From Saliniplasma sp046497075 (GTDB taxonomy: Archaea; Thermoplasmatota; Thermoplasmata; Halarchaeoplasmatales; Halarchaeoplasmataceae): a stretch of 57,280 bases of DNA. Below the pieces are notes generated by a model, which was given only the letters and a program-made list of their open reading frames with translations, made no database searches and was not told the DNA's origin. The DNA is taken from positions 1 through 57,280 of the forward strand of contig JAWOGF010000090.1 of NCBI GenBank assembly GCA_046497075.1. The letters run 5' to 3'. Positions 19,885 through 28,040 of the stretch are shown piece after piece. How positions within the stretch are numbered: the stretch's first letter is position 1; each line of letters opens with the position of its first letter. Both the position numbers and the translations under genes were made by a program.

Positions 19885-20838
19885 TCAATTAAAGTATATA
19901 ATACAGACAAATACCAGCAAAAGAAGTGGGTATCGTGTAGATATGAACCATTTAGGCATATTCTTAGCTGCACTCTTACAGGATGTTTCTAGATCTTCCT
20001 TGTTTAAAGCACCGTATATATCACCAGTTGTTTTCAAGATGACCATAGTGTTGAAAATACCCAGTATTATGAATAGGGTAGATCCATAGATATTATAGGT
20101 TGTCCACCCCAAAAAAATCGGTTTGAGAAGGACACCGAAGACAGCGATGAGCCCCCCTATGCCCGTAAATAGAAACGCTAGGACCATGGTGTTTTTTATT
20201 TCTAAGATATGTGCCCATGTTTTAATCCCTTCTTCTTTGTCCTCTCTGTAATCTTCACAGGTGTTCACAAGAGTGATGCCTTCGTTCAGAAGGGCGTATC
20301 CGATGGTGAAGACAATTATGAAAATCGATAGGGAGTTTCTAAAAACGAACCAGCCACCCAGGACAGGTAATGTGTAGAGACCTAGAAGGACTGGAACGGG
20401 ACTTAATAGTCCTCTTTTCTTAAATCTTACCGGTTCTGCGGAATAGATATATCCTGCAAGTAGTCCGGAAAGCGCTAACAGGGCCGTGACTGTGTATCCT
20501 TGAAAAAGGAAAAAGGAGATCAATATCAGGATAAAAAATCCCTCAATAACTAAGATTTTCTTGACATTCTTGCCTCCTATAGTTTTCACTCCGTCACTCA
20601 TGTAATGTTTATATTTCCGATCGATATCAACATCGTATAGGCAGTTTATGTTACATGCAAAAGTTATCAGTAGAAAATAAAGGATAAGATAGAGTCCAGC
20701 TATAGGTGAGAGTAACTCGGGTAGGGATGCTGCCCCCAATAAAAGTCCAAGGAGGGGATGTGGAGGAGTGCCAAGCTGGATTTTAGCTCTGCTTATAGTT
20801 AAAAATGCTTTTAGTTTTTCAGAACCCATATTATTCAC
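19885..20838 (-). CDS. UbiA-family prenyltransferase
   Basis: 317 residues with about eight or nine membrane segments. The first Asp motif is N65-x3-D69-x3-D73 (NCLYDVDID) and the second is D196-x3-D200 (DYRED), so the enzyme looks active. The family transfers a polyprenyl diphosphate to an acceptor such as a quinone ring, geranylgeranylglycerol phosphate, a porphyrin or a carotenoid end. The sequence alone does not show which. It belongs to a same-strand group with a second UbiA protein and a CrtC/AttH-like protein, which hints at prenyl-lipid or carotenoid modification. A possible TATA element (AATAAATAAATAT on this strand) lies near 20883-20896. Confidence 0.82.
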   Translation of the reverse strand: MNNMGSEKLKAFLTISRAKIQLGTPPHPLLGLLLGAASLPELLSPIAGLYLILYFLLITFACNINCLYDVDIDRKYKHYMSDGVKTIGGKNVKKILVIEGFFILILISFFLFQGYTVTALLALSGLLAGYIYSAEPVRFKKRGLLSPVPVLLGLYTLPVLGGWFVFRNSLSIFIIVFTIGYALLNEGITLVNTCEDYREDKEEGIKTWAHILEIKNTMVLAFLFTGIGGLIAVFGVLLKPIFLGWTTYNIYGSTLFIILGIFNTMVILKTTGDIYGALNKEDLETSCKSAAKNMPKWFISTRYPLLLLVFVCIIYFN

Positions 20839-21004
20839 ATCGTGGTTGAACTATGATTTCCGCTATACGCAGGTAAGCTGTCATATTTATTTATTCTTAT
20901 ATCGGCGAGTATTGGATCATCATCTACACATTATTATACTTCAAAAAAACGGGCGACTCTAAAACCAGATATTTATACCGTGGATGAAGTATTTTTAAAT
21001 TATG

Positions 21005-22549
21005 TTAGATATATGAGGTAAATCTAAGTAACAAATAGACCAGTACTAAAAAATATAGTCCAAAAACAGGACGGTGATCCTCGAACCGATAGAATATGAT
21101 AGAAGATATTACACCAGCTAAGAGCATAAAAATGATGTCCAAAATGGAGTTGAAAAGAAGTAAAGGAGAGATAAATAGTAAAATAATGAGAAATGAAACT
21201 AGTTTCTTGCCTCTCTCAAAACCGAGAACCGTGTAAACATTCCTAACGCCAGTTTTTTTATCCCCTTCATAATCCGAGAGTGCATTGATCAGCGGAGATA
21301 TGGATAGTACTATCACTATCAACATACCTACTAAGAACGTTTCAGGGAAAAAGGGAATATCACGCTTTATAGTTCCAGAAGCTAAGTAGATTCCATGCCT
21401 CCAAGCGATCGGGGAGTATACCCCAAAAAGAAATCCTATGAGGCTTCCAAGACCCACACAGATATGTCCATAGACTCTATCTCGCAGTCTGAATGGGGGG
21501 ACTGAATACAGCACGGCTAGCATCAGGGCAGCAAAATTAAGAAGCAGTAACGGTAGGCCTAAAATCATAGAGAGAAGAGAAGAGAGTAGTGATATGAAAA
21601 TCAATATATCCATATAAAATCGATGGTCGAAATCACCTGAAACCAGAGGCCTATCTGGATGGACGTGAACATCGATATCTAGATCGTAGATGTCGTTGAG
21701 CAATGTGGTAAACTGCCAAAGTAATATTAGACACAGTGCCGGTAAAAAGATGAAAGGAAAGTGATTGACCGAAAAGATGGATAGTGCTTCCCCTGTAGCG
21801 GTATTTTGGACAAAGATCACACCTAAAACAACGATCATAACGAAATGCAGCGTTCGAAATGGTTTAATAGACTTTAGCATATTTGTAAACCTTCGAGATA
21901 AAAATTTTTTGGCAAATAGGGCGTATATCAATAAGTTCTCCAGCAGTAGGAAAACGATCAATAGATGATATCGGTGATTTATTAATAATCCCATAGACCA
22001 TCCCGATTGAAGTAAGATGTCTGTCTTGAACAGCTCATATAGTTTGAAATAAGGTTGTACCCCGTTGGCTAAAGACACCCGATTTATCATAAAGATAGGT
22101 ATGGATACAGCGATCATACCTGATGAAAAGAGGATAGAGTTTGATATCTTCATCTTGGAACTTACCTTTAGATTCAGTGTGAATGTTAGTACAATAACCA
22201 CCAACAGTATGCTCACTACACCGGAAGATAAGATACTTTCAGGAACTTCACCATATATGATATATGAAAAAATTGGAGTTAAACCGATGATCCAGAAGTA
22301 CATGCCAATATCTTTGATAATTTTGGGGATTTTTTCTTTATATGATATGGATTTTAGTAATGTCAGAACGACTCCGAAAAATAGACTAAATAGCAAGGCA
22401 TGGACGAAAAGCAAATGTACTGAGAAATTTTCAATGCCTTTAAGTCCGATACGCAGGCCCGTATCTAGTAATCCAACACATAGTATATACAGCAGTAGAT
22501 ATGTAGGACCAGGTATCACAATTAAATTTTTCAGATCGGAAGATTCCAT
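21005..22549 (-). CDS. UbiA-family prenyltransferase with long N-terminal membrane extension
   Basis: 514 residues. The C-terminal half (from about 230) is a UbiA domain with NDIYDLDID at 285-293, a PDRPLVSG segment at 298-305 and the second motif D426-YEG-D430. The NDxxDxxxD...RPLxSG pattern is typical of archaeal digeranylgeranylglyceryl phosphate synthase and of lycopene elongase-type UbiA enzymes. Residues 1-230 add about six membrane helices not found in ordinary UbiA enzymes of about 280 residues; the paralogue at 15914-17653 has a similar extension. No clear Shine-Dalgarno sequence precedes ATG 22549. The substrate is unknown. Confidence 0.78.
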   Translation of the reverse strand: MESSDLKNLIVIPGPTYLLLYILCVGLLDTGLRIGLKGIENFSVHLLFVHALLFSLFFGVVLTLLKSISYKEKIPKIIKDIGMYFWIIGLTPIFSYIIYGEVPESILSSGVVSILLVVIVLTFTLNLKVSSKMKISNSILFSSGMIAVSIPIFMINRVSLANGVQPYFKLYELFKTDILLQSGWSMGLLINHRYHLLIVFLLLENLLIYALFAKKFLSRRFTNMLKSIKPFRTLHFVMIVVLGVIFVQNTATGEALSIFSVNHFPFIFLPALCLILLWQFTTLLNDIYDLDIDVHVHPDRPLVSGDFDHRFYMDILIFISLLSSLLSMILGLPLLLLNFAALMLAVLYSVPPFRLRDRVYGHICVGLGSLIGFLFGVYSPIAWRHGIYLASGTIKRDIPFFPETFLVGMLIVIVLSISPLINALSDYEGDKKTGVRNVYTVLGFERGKKLVSFLIILLFISPLLLFNSILDIIFMLLAGVISSIIFYRFEDHRPVFGLYFLVLVYLLLRFTSYI

Positions 22550-22655
22550 CGGAGTTCATACTCATAAAACATAGGTGTGATAACTGATTTTTGGTTTTTG
22601 ATAGCGTTAATACATTCGAAATAATAAGGACGATCATAAAATTTCCACTATATCT

Positions 22656-23672
22656 CTAATTTGTGAATGTATATGTGATACTGGCTAGTCCTTTTAAATG
22701 ACGAAAAATTTTGGTTTTTTTTGGGAATTCCCAGGAACCGTAACAGGAGATATTGAATGTTTTATCGTCAGGTGTTTTTATCTCTAGATGTAAGGTTCCT
22801 CTTTGAAGATACAAATCTAAGAGTGGAATCATTCCAAACATCTTGAAAGTCAATTTGTCAGAAAATTCCACCTCGAATTTTGCTTTTACGGTAGTTCCAT
22901 TTTCTTTGTACCCCTTTACAAAATAACAAGAAGGCAGATCTAAAACGGTGTCATATTTCAATTCGTATTCTCCGGAGTCAAATTGGAAGATAGTGTCGTT
23001 TATACCAACATACATCCTTCCTTTCGCAATATTATCAAAACGTGATTCTGCCATGGAAAAAGAAAATATTTCATTTTCTGATCTGCAAATACTGTGCCCC
23101 CATGTCCAAAGTTTATTTGAAGGATTCCAATGTCCATAGTTTGAATCATAATATCCGAGGGCCTTTATCTCGTATTTTGTTTCTTTTATTGTTATACTGC
23201 CCTCGACTTCTGCAGAATTACAAAATACTAACCAATCCATCCATGAATCTCTAAATAATTTGTTGTCTAGATCGAATCGAATTCTGTTTCCAGGAACGAT
23301 CTGGGAAAAAGTCAAGTCCCAACTTAAGTCATCAATATCCCCTTTGATCTCCCAACTTTTCTTTCCCATATATCTAAGGGCGGTCGAACCAAAAACCCAT
23401 AGGTTTTTTCTGTTCAATTCTAAATTTTTTTTCGATACTTCTATTTCTCCAATTTCTCTTCCCTCTTCATGGTATACAGCATAGGACACTATCCCTCTTT
23501 TCAACCCAAGTATGTTCTTTGGATTCCCAACAGAATAGCATATGAATCCTTTGATATCTTCATGGGTAAATGAGAAGTACTTCCATTCTAGGAAAAATAA
23601 ACCTTTTAGATCATTTGAACAGTATTTTTTAAACCTCCAAAATTCTTTAGGGGGCATAATATGTGGGGGCAT
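22656..23672 (-). CDS. AttH/CrtC-like lipocalin-fold protein
   Basis: About 338 residues, rich in aromatics and beta strands, with no signal peptide or membrane helix. The LGYYDSNYGHWNP segment followed by LWTWGHSI resembles the core motif of the AttH/CrtC superfamily (hydroxyneurosporene synthase, with distant ties to tocopherol cyclase). Members add water to, or cyclise, prenyl chains. Position next to UbiA prenyltransferases supports a terpenoid substrate, by inference. The start is ambiguous: in-frame ATGs lie at 23699, 23672 and 23657, the last two inside a 15-bp tandem duplication (23650-23679). A TATA-like GATTATTAATAC at 23688-23699 on this strand favours leaderless initiation at 23672. 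Confidence 0.55.
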   Translation of the reverse strand: MPPHIMPPKEFWRFKKYCSNDLKGLFFLEWKYFSFTHEDIKGFICYSVGNPKNILGLKRGIVSYAVYHEEGREIGEIEVSKKNLELNRKNLWVFGSTALRYMGKKSWEIKGDIDDLSWDLTFSQIVPGNRIRFDLDNKLFRDSWMDWLVFCNSAEVEGSITIKETKYEIKALGYYDSNYGHWNPSNKLWTWGHSICRSENEIFSFSMAESRFDNIAKGRMYVGINDTIFQFDSGEYELKYDTVLDLPSCYFVKGYKENGTTVKAKFEVEFSDKLTFKMFGMIPLLDLYLQRGTLHLEIKTPDDKTFNISCYGSWEFPKKTKIFRHLKGLASITYTFTN

Positions 23673-23838
23673 AATATGTCTGTAAGTATTAATAATCATC
23701 TGTATTTCAAACTTATCCCACGGTTGAATTATTTAGTTGCAATATTATAGCTTTGCGATAATATCTTGCTTCATCTGAACATGTTCGCCGGTGTCGCGAA
23801 ATCCTTTAATAGTAAACTGTCATTGATCATACAAGTAG

Positions 23839-23888
23839 AGCGAGGCGCTTTTGATTCGCGGTTTAAAGAGGGTATGGTATGCCTCGTT
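23839..23888 (+). other. Possible structured RNA upstream of tRNA-Lys
   Basis: CGAGGC (23841-23846) and GCCTCG (23881-23886) can pair, extended outward by a G-U and an A-U pair. They enclose about 34 nt. A weak TATA-like CTTTAATAG lies about 27-35 bases upstream. No RNA family is recognised; this may only be a hairpin in a non-coding gap. Confidence 0.2.
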
Positions 23889-23897
23889 GAATGAACA

Positions 23898-23910
23898 GAT
23901 TTATATAATA
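23898..23910 (+). promoter_or_regulatory. TATA box for tRNA-Lys
   Basis: GATTTATATAATAG, about 35-45 bases before the tRNA 5' end, gives a short 5' leader for RNase P to remove. It may also serve the RNA polymerase genes that start 60 bases after the tRNA. Confidence 0.55.
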
Positions 23911-23944
23911 GTTGCTTGTAGGTGCTAAAACACTGCTTCAAATA

Positions 23945-24078
23945 GGGCCTGTAGCTCAGCTAGGTAAGAGAGAGCTAACCTGCTCTTTCTCTAGAAAGAG
24001 CACCTGGCTTTTAACCAGGTGGTCTGGGGTTCGAATAGAGTTGCTGTCAGGCAGTTCACGGAAATCCCCACAGGCCCA
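23945..24078 (+). tRNA. tRNA-Lys(UUU) with two non-canonical introns
   Basis: Exons are 23945-23965, 23997-24035 and 24065-24078. Joined, they give a normal 74-nt tRNA: acceptor GGGCCTG/CAGGCCC, D stem GCTC/GAGC, anticodon stem CCTGG/CCAGG around CTTTTAA (anticodon UUU), T stem TGGGG/CCCCA with loop TTCGAAT, discriminator A. Intron 1 (23966-23996, 31 nt) is in the D loop. Its central helix is CTAG/CTAG, the flanking bulges are GTA and AAA, and an inner 9-bp stem closes a TAACCT loop. Intron 2 (24036-24064, 29 nt) is in the T loop. Its central helix is TTCG/CGGA with one wobble, bulges are AAT and AAT, and a 7-bp inner stem follows. Both fit the bulge-helix-bulge rule with cuts after the second bulge base. 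The usual 37/38 site is uninterrupted. Confidence 0.93.
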
Positions 24079-24139
24079 TCTTAAAAATCGAGAGTGGTAT
24101 CTATCATGGAAAAAAAGAATTCAAAACCGGGGGAATACT

Positions 24140-24394
24140 ATGGGTAGCTTCAACGTTATGAAACACGGCTTTGTACCGGAACATCATCTCGTTCCTAAGG
24201 AGGACGAGGAAGATATTTTAAAAGAGTTGGAAATCGATAAACAGAATCTTCCGAAGATCCTAAAAAGCGATCCAGTTATCGAACAGATGGAGAAGGTACA
24301 CGGTGATATCGAAGAAGGAAGGATGGTCGAAGTGGTCAGGGAAAGCCCGACAGCTGGTGTAGCAAAAGTGTATAGATTGATAATAAGTAGATAG
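24140..24394 (+). CDS. rpoH: DNA-directed RNA polymerase subunit H (Rpo5)
   Basis: 84 residues, the archaeal counterpart of the C-terminal half of eukaryotic RPB5. The family pattern is clear: HGFVPEHHLV near the N-terminus, LPKILKSDPVI in the middle and ESPTAGVAKVYRL at the end. ATG 24140 follows a G-rich stretch (24129-24133). The frame stays open upstream through the tRNA, but that part is not coding. It starts the RNA polymerase operon, 22 bases before rpoB. Confidence 0.93.
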   Translation: MGSFNVMKHGFVPEHHLVPKEDEEDILKELEIDKQNLPKILKSDPVIEQMEKVHGDIEEGRMVEVVRESPTAGVAKVYRLIISR

Positions 24395-24416
24395 ATTTAG
24401 AATAAGGTGTGAAAAG

Positions 24417-27400
24417 ATGAGAGAATTAGTCGAAAGTTTCTTCCAAGAGATCAGCGTAGTCAGTCATCATCTCGAGTCATTTAACGATTTCTTGCCCACT
24501 ATGGACAACCCCAATAGTAGAGCCCAGAAGATCATAGATAACATAAGGATAGGCTACGGTGAAGGTGGCTGGGGTAAGATAAGATTGAATCCTGAAAAGG
24601 TGGATGGACAGGAGATCGAGATCAGAGTTGGTAGGGAGAGGACAGAAGACGACAGAGTCGATCTTAGTTCTGAAAGGACTATAAGGATAAAGAGACCTAC
24701 TGTAAAGGAAGCTACCGGTTCACAGCACAAATTGACACCTCATGAAGCAAGATTGAGGGACCTTTATTACAGTGCCGAGATCGAGATGAGGATGAGTGTT
24801 ATAAATGAAGGGATAGAAGAAGAGCCCCAATGGATACCTATCGGCAGAATACCTATAATGATAGGGTCCAAGAAGTGTAATATCCATCCTGATAATATCG
24901 ATAGTACTGTGGAAGAGGTCTTGAATATTGATATAAACAGTCCTGAATATGAAGAAAAAACATATGAAGAAAAAGTAAAGATGCTGGGTGAAGACCCGCA
25001 TGATCCTCAGGGATATTTTGTTATCAGCGGAACTGAAAGAAATCTTATGGCCGTCGAGGACATGGCTTCGAATAGAGTGATGTGTGAGATCAATGAGAAA
25101 TACGGTAGGGAGATAGAAGTCGCTAAGATATTTTCCCAACGTCATGGATATAGAGCCTTGACCATCATGGAAAAAAAGAAGGACGGACTCATAACCGTAT
25201 CGGTCCCATCAGCTAGAGGGGATATTCCATTGATCATATTGATGAAAGCCCTAGGTATGGAAAACGACCAGGAGATATATAACTCTATGACGACGGATGA
25301 GGACATGTCCAGTATCATCTTCGCAAATATTGAGATGTGCCAGGAGGAAGAAGAGTATTCTCCCGAAGGTGTCTATGATAAGGAAGACGCCATGGCTTAT
25401 CTAGAGAAGAAATTTGCCACAGGACAGGCAGAAGAATATCGACAGAGGAAGATAGATTCAATCCTGGACCGCTCTCTACTCCCTCACCTAGGGAATCATA
25501 AAGAAGACAGGATGAAGAAGGCTGTGTTCCTCGGTAGGATGGCAAGAGCTATCCTTGAGTTGAAGGCGGGGCATCGAGAGCCCGATGACAAAGATCATTA
25601 TGCGAACAAAAGGTTAAAACTTTCAGGAGACCTGATGGCGGACCTATTCAGGGTTTCCGTCGTGAATTTACTTAAAGATCTTAAATATCAGCTTGAAAGG
25701 AATTACAGTAAGAAAGGCGAGATTCGGATAAAGTCTTCGATAAGGCCGGATCTTATGAAAAATAAACTCCAGCACGCTATGGCTACCGGGAATTGGGTCG
25801 GAGGTCGAACGGGGATATCTCAACTGCTTGATCGTACTTCCAATATGAGTGCTATAAGCCATCTGAGACGTGTTAAATCACCCTTATCTCGGAGTCAGCC
25901 ACATTTTGAAGCTAGGGAACTTCATGCAACACACTGGGGTAGACTCTGTCCCAATGAAACACCAGAAGGTCAAAACTGTGGTCTAGTTAAAACATCTGCC
26001 CTGATCGTGGATGTATCTAAAGGCACCGAGCCCATGGAGGTACGATGGAAATTATATGATATGGGGTTAGAGCAGATGGGTACTGCCGGTGAAGCTAGAA
26101 CGAAGGTTTACCTGAACGGAGACCTTGTAGGTTTAGTTCAAGACCCGGTTGATTTTTTGGAGAGAGTAAAGCATGAGAGGAGAAAAGGAGAGGTATCGGA
26201 TCAGGTCAATATACGATACGATGAAACGATGGAAGAGGTCATATTGAATTGTGACGAGGGTAGAGTAAGAAGACCTCTCCTGGTAGTGGAAGATGGGGAT
26301 ATCAATCTAACAAAAGAGAGGTTGGACAAGGTTTTAGATGGTCGATCTAGTGTTAGTGAACTGTTCAGGGAGAATGTTATCGAGTGGATCGATGCGGAGG
26401 AGGAAGAAGATATTTATGTAGCTCTTTATCCCTTTGAGATCCCATCACTATGCGATGAATGTGATGCTCCTCTCTCTGAAGCGAATATATCCTGGCTTAA
26501 TATGGGTCAGGGTGATGACATCGCTAAAATCGAATGTGAAAAATGTGGCGGTGTCATGGAGAGAGAGAACCTTTTGGAAGAGGATCACACACATCTGGAA
26601 GTAGACCCACTCCTAATACTAGGTGCATCCACGGGGCTGGTCCCTTATGCCGAGCATAATGCTTCTCCAAGATGTTCTATGGGCGCGAACATGATGAAAC
26701 AATCTTTAGGTTTACCGTCCTCAAATTATAGGCAGAGACCAGATACTAGAGAACATTTCATGCATTATCCACAATTACCGCTTCTTCAAACTAAAACCAT
26801 GGATCTGGTCAATTTCAACGAAAGACCGGCTGGTCAAAATTTCGTCGTGGCGGTGATGTCTTATCAGGGTTATAACATGGAGGACGCTCTGGTGATGAAC
26901 AGGGCTGCTATCGATAGAGGATTAGCCCGTTCCACTTTCTTTAGAACATACACTACCGAAGAGAGAAGATATCCGGGAGGTCAAGAAGACCATTTTGAGA
27001 TCCCGGATCCGGATGTAAGAGGCGCTAGGAGTGACCAGTTCTATAAACATCTCGACGAAGACGGTTTGATAAATCCAGAGAACCAGGTGGATGGTGGAGA
27101 TGTACTGGTGGGAAAGACTTCACCACCTAGGTTCCTTGAGGAGGATACGGATTTCATGGCACCTCAGAAGAGGAGAGAAACCTCTAAGATCGTCAGGCCG
27201 AGAGAGCAAGGCTGGGTTGACACTGTGATGCTTACAGAATCAGAAGACGGGAGTAGACTAGTGAAAACCAAGGTAAGGGATCAGAGGGTCCCCGAACTCG
27301 GTGATAAATTCGCTTCTAGGCACGGTCAGAAAGGAGTGATCGGAAAGCTCGTCGAACCGGAGGATCTTCCGTTCACTGAGAACGGTACTGTTCCAGACCT

Positions 27401-28040
27401 TATTTTGAATCCCCATGCTATCCCCTCCAGGATGACGGTCGCTCATGTCCTAGAGATGTTGGGGGGTAAGGTAGGTTCGCTTGAAGGAAGATTTATCGAT
27501 GGTACTCCATTCAGCGGTGAAACTGAAGAGGGGCTAAGAAAATCACTGAAAAATGCCGGCTTCAAACATAACGGAACTGAGGTATTATACGACGGACGGA
27601 CCGGTAAGATGCTTCAGGCCGAGATATTTGTAGGTGTTATATATTATCAAAAACTTCACCACATGGTTTCTGGAAAACTTCATATGCGTTCTAGAGGACC
27701 GGTTCAGATACTTACAAGGCAGCCAACTGAAGGTCGCTCTAGACAAGGTGGACTCAGGTTCGGAGAGATGGAAAGAGATTGTTTGATCGGACACGGTACG
27801 GCTATGGTCATCAAAGATAGACTTTTAGATCAGTCCGACGGGACTACGGAATATATCTGCGGTAACCCAGATTGTGGACATGTAGCCATCTTGGATAGTA
27901 ATGGAGAATTGAGATGTCCAGTATGCGGTGAAAAATCAGACGTTCATCAGATACAGACTAGCTATGCTTTCAAGTTGTTGATGGATGAGTTGAGATCACT
28001 TGGAGTGGCCATGAGATTACAATTGGAGGACCTGAAATGA
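24417..28040 (+). CDS. rpoB: DNA-directed RNA polymerase subunit B (Rpo2), unsplit
   Basis: 1207 residues, the second-largest catalytic subunit. Here it is one gene; methanogens and haloarchaea split it into B'' and B'. Landmarks: HATHWGRLCPNETPEGQNCGL, GYNMEDALVMNR, KFASRHGQKGVIG with the active-site Lys/His residues, an internal zinc site (CDECDAP ... CEKCGG), and the C-terminal zinc clamp (CGNPDCGH ... CPVCGE). The stop overlaps the rpoA1 start as ATGA at 28037-28040, implying translational coupling. Confidence 0.97.
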   Translation: MRELVESFFQEISVVSHHLESFNDFLPTMDNPNSRAQKIIDNIRIGYGEGGWGKIRLNPEKVDGQEIEIRVGRERTEDDRVDLSSERTIRIKRPTVKEATGSQHKLTPHEARLRDLYYSAEIEMRMSVINEGIEEEPQWIPIGRIPIMIGSKKCNIHPDNIDSTVEEVLNIDINSPEYEEKTYEEKVKMLGEDPHDPQGYFVISGTERNLMAVEDMASNRVMCEINEKYGREIEVAKIFSQRHGYRALTIMEKKKDGLITVSVPSARGDIPLIILMKALGMENDQEIYNSMTTDEDMSSIIFANIEMCQEEEEYSPEGVYDKEDAMAYLEKKFATGQAEEYRQRKIDSILDRSLLPHLGNHKEDRMKKAVFLGRMARAILELKAGHREPDDKDHYANKRLKLSGDLMADLFRVSVVNLLKDLKYQLERNYSKKGEIRIKSSIRPDLMKNKLQHAMATGNWVGGRTGISQLLDRTSNMSAISHLRRVKSPLSRSQPHFEARELHATHWGRLCPNETPEGQNCGLVKTSALIVDVSKGTEPMEVRWKLYDMGLEQMGTAGEARTKVYLNGDLVGLVQDPVDFLERVKHERRKGEVSDQVNIRYDETMEEVILNCDEGRVRRPLLVVEDGDINLTKERLDKVLDGRSSVSELFRENVIEWIDAEEEEDIYVALYPFEIPSLCDECDAPLSEANISWLNMGQGDDIAKIECEKCGGVMERENLLEEDHTHLEVDPLLILGASTGLVPYAEHNASPRCSMGANMMKQSLGLPSSNYRQRPDTREHFMHYPQLPLLQTKTMDLVNFNERPAGQNFVVAVMSYQGYNMEDALVMNRAAIDRGLARSTFFRTYTTEERRYPGGQEDHFEIPDPDVRGARSDQFYKHLDEDGLINPENQVDGGDVLVGKTSPPRFLEEDTDFMAPQKRRETSKIVRPREQGWVDTVMLTESEDGSRLVKTKVRDQRVPELGDKFASRHGQKGVIGKLVEPEDLPFTENGTVPDLILNPHAIPSRMTVAHVLEMLGGKVGSLEGRFIDGTPFSGETEEGLRKSLKNAGFKHNGTEVLYDGRTGKMLQAEIFVGVIYYQKLHHMVSGKLHMRSRGPVQILTRQPTEGRSRQGGLRFGEMERDCLIGHGTAMVIKDRLLDQSDGTTEYICGNPDCGHVAILDSNGELRCPVCGEKSDVHQIQTSYAFKLLMDELRSLGVAMRLQLEDLK

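Noticed and set aside
23912..24139. Open frame running through the tRNA into rpoH
   Set aside because: It translates a tRNA gene; the RpoH family begins at 24140.
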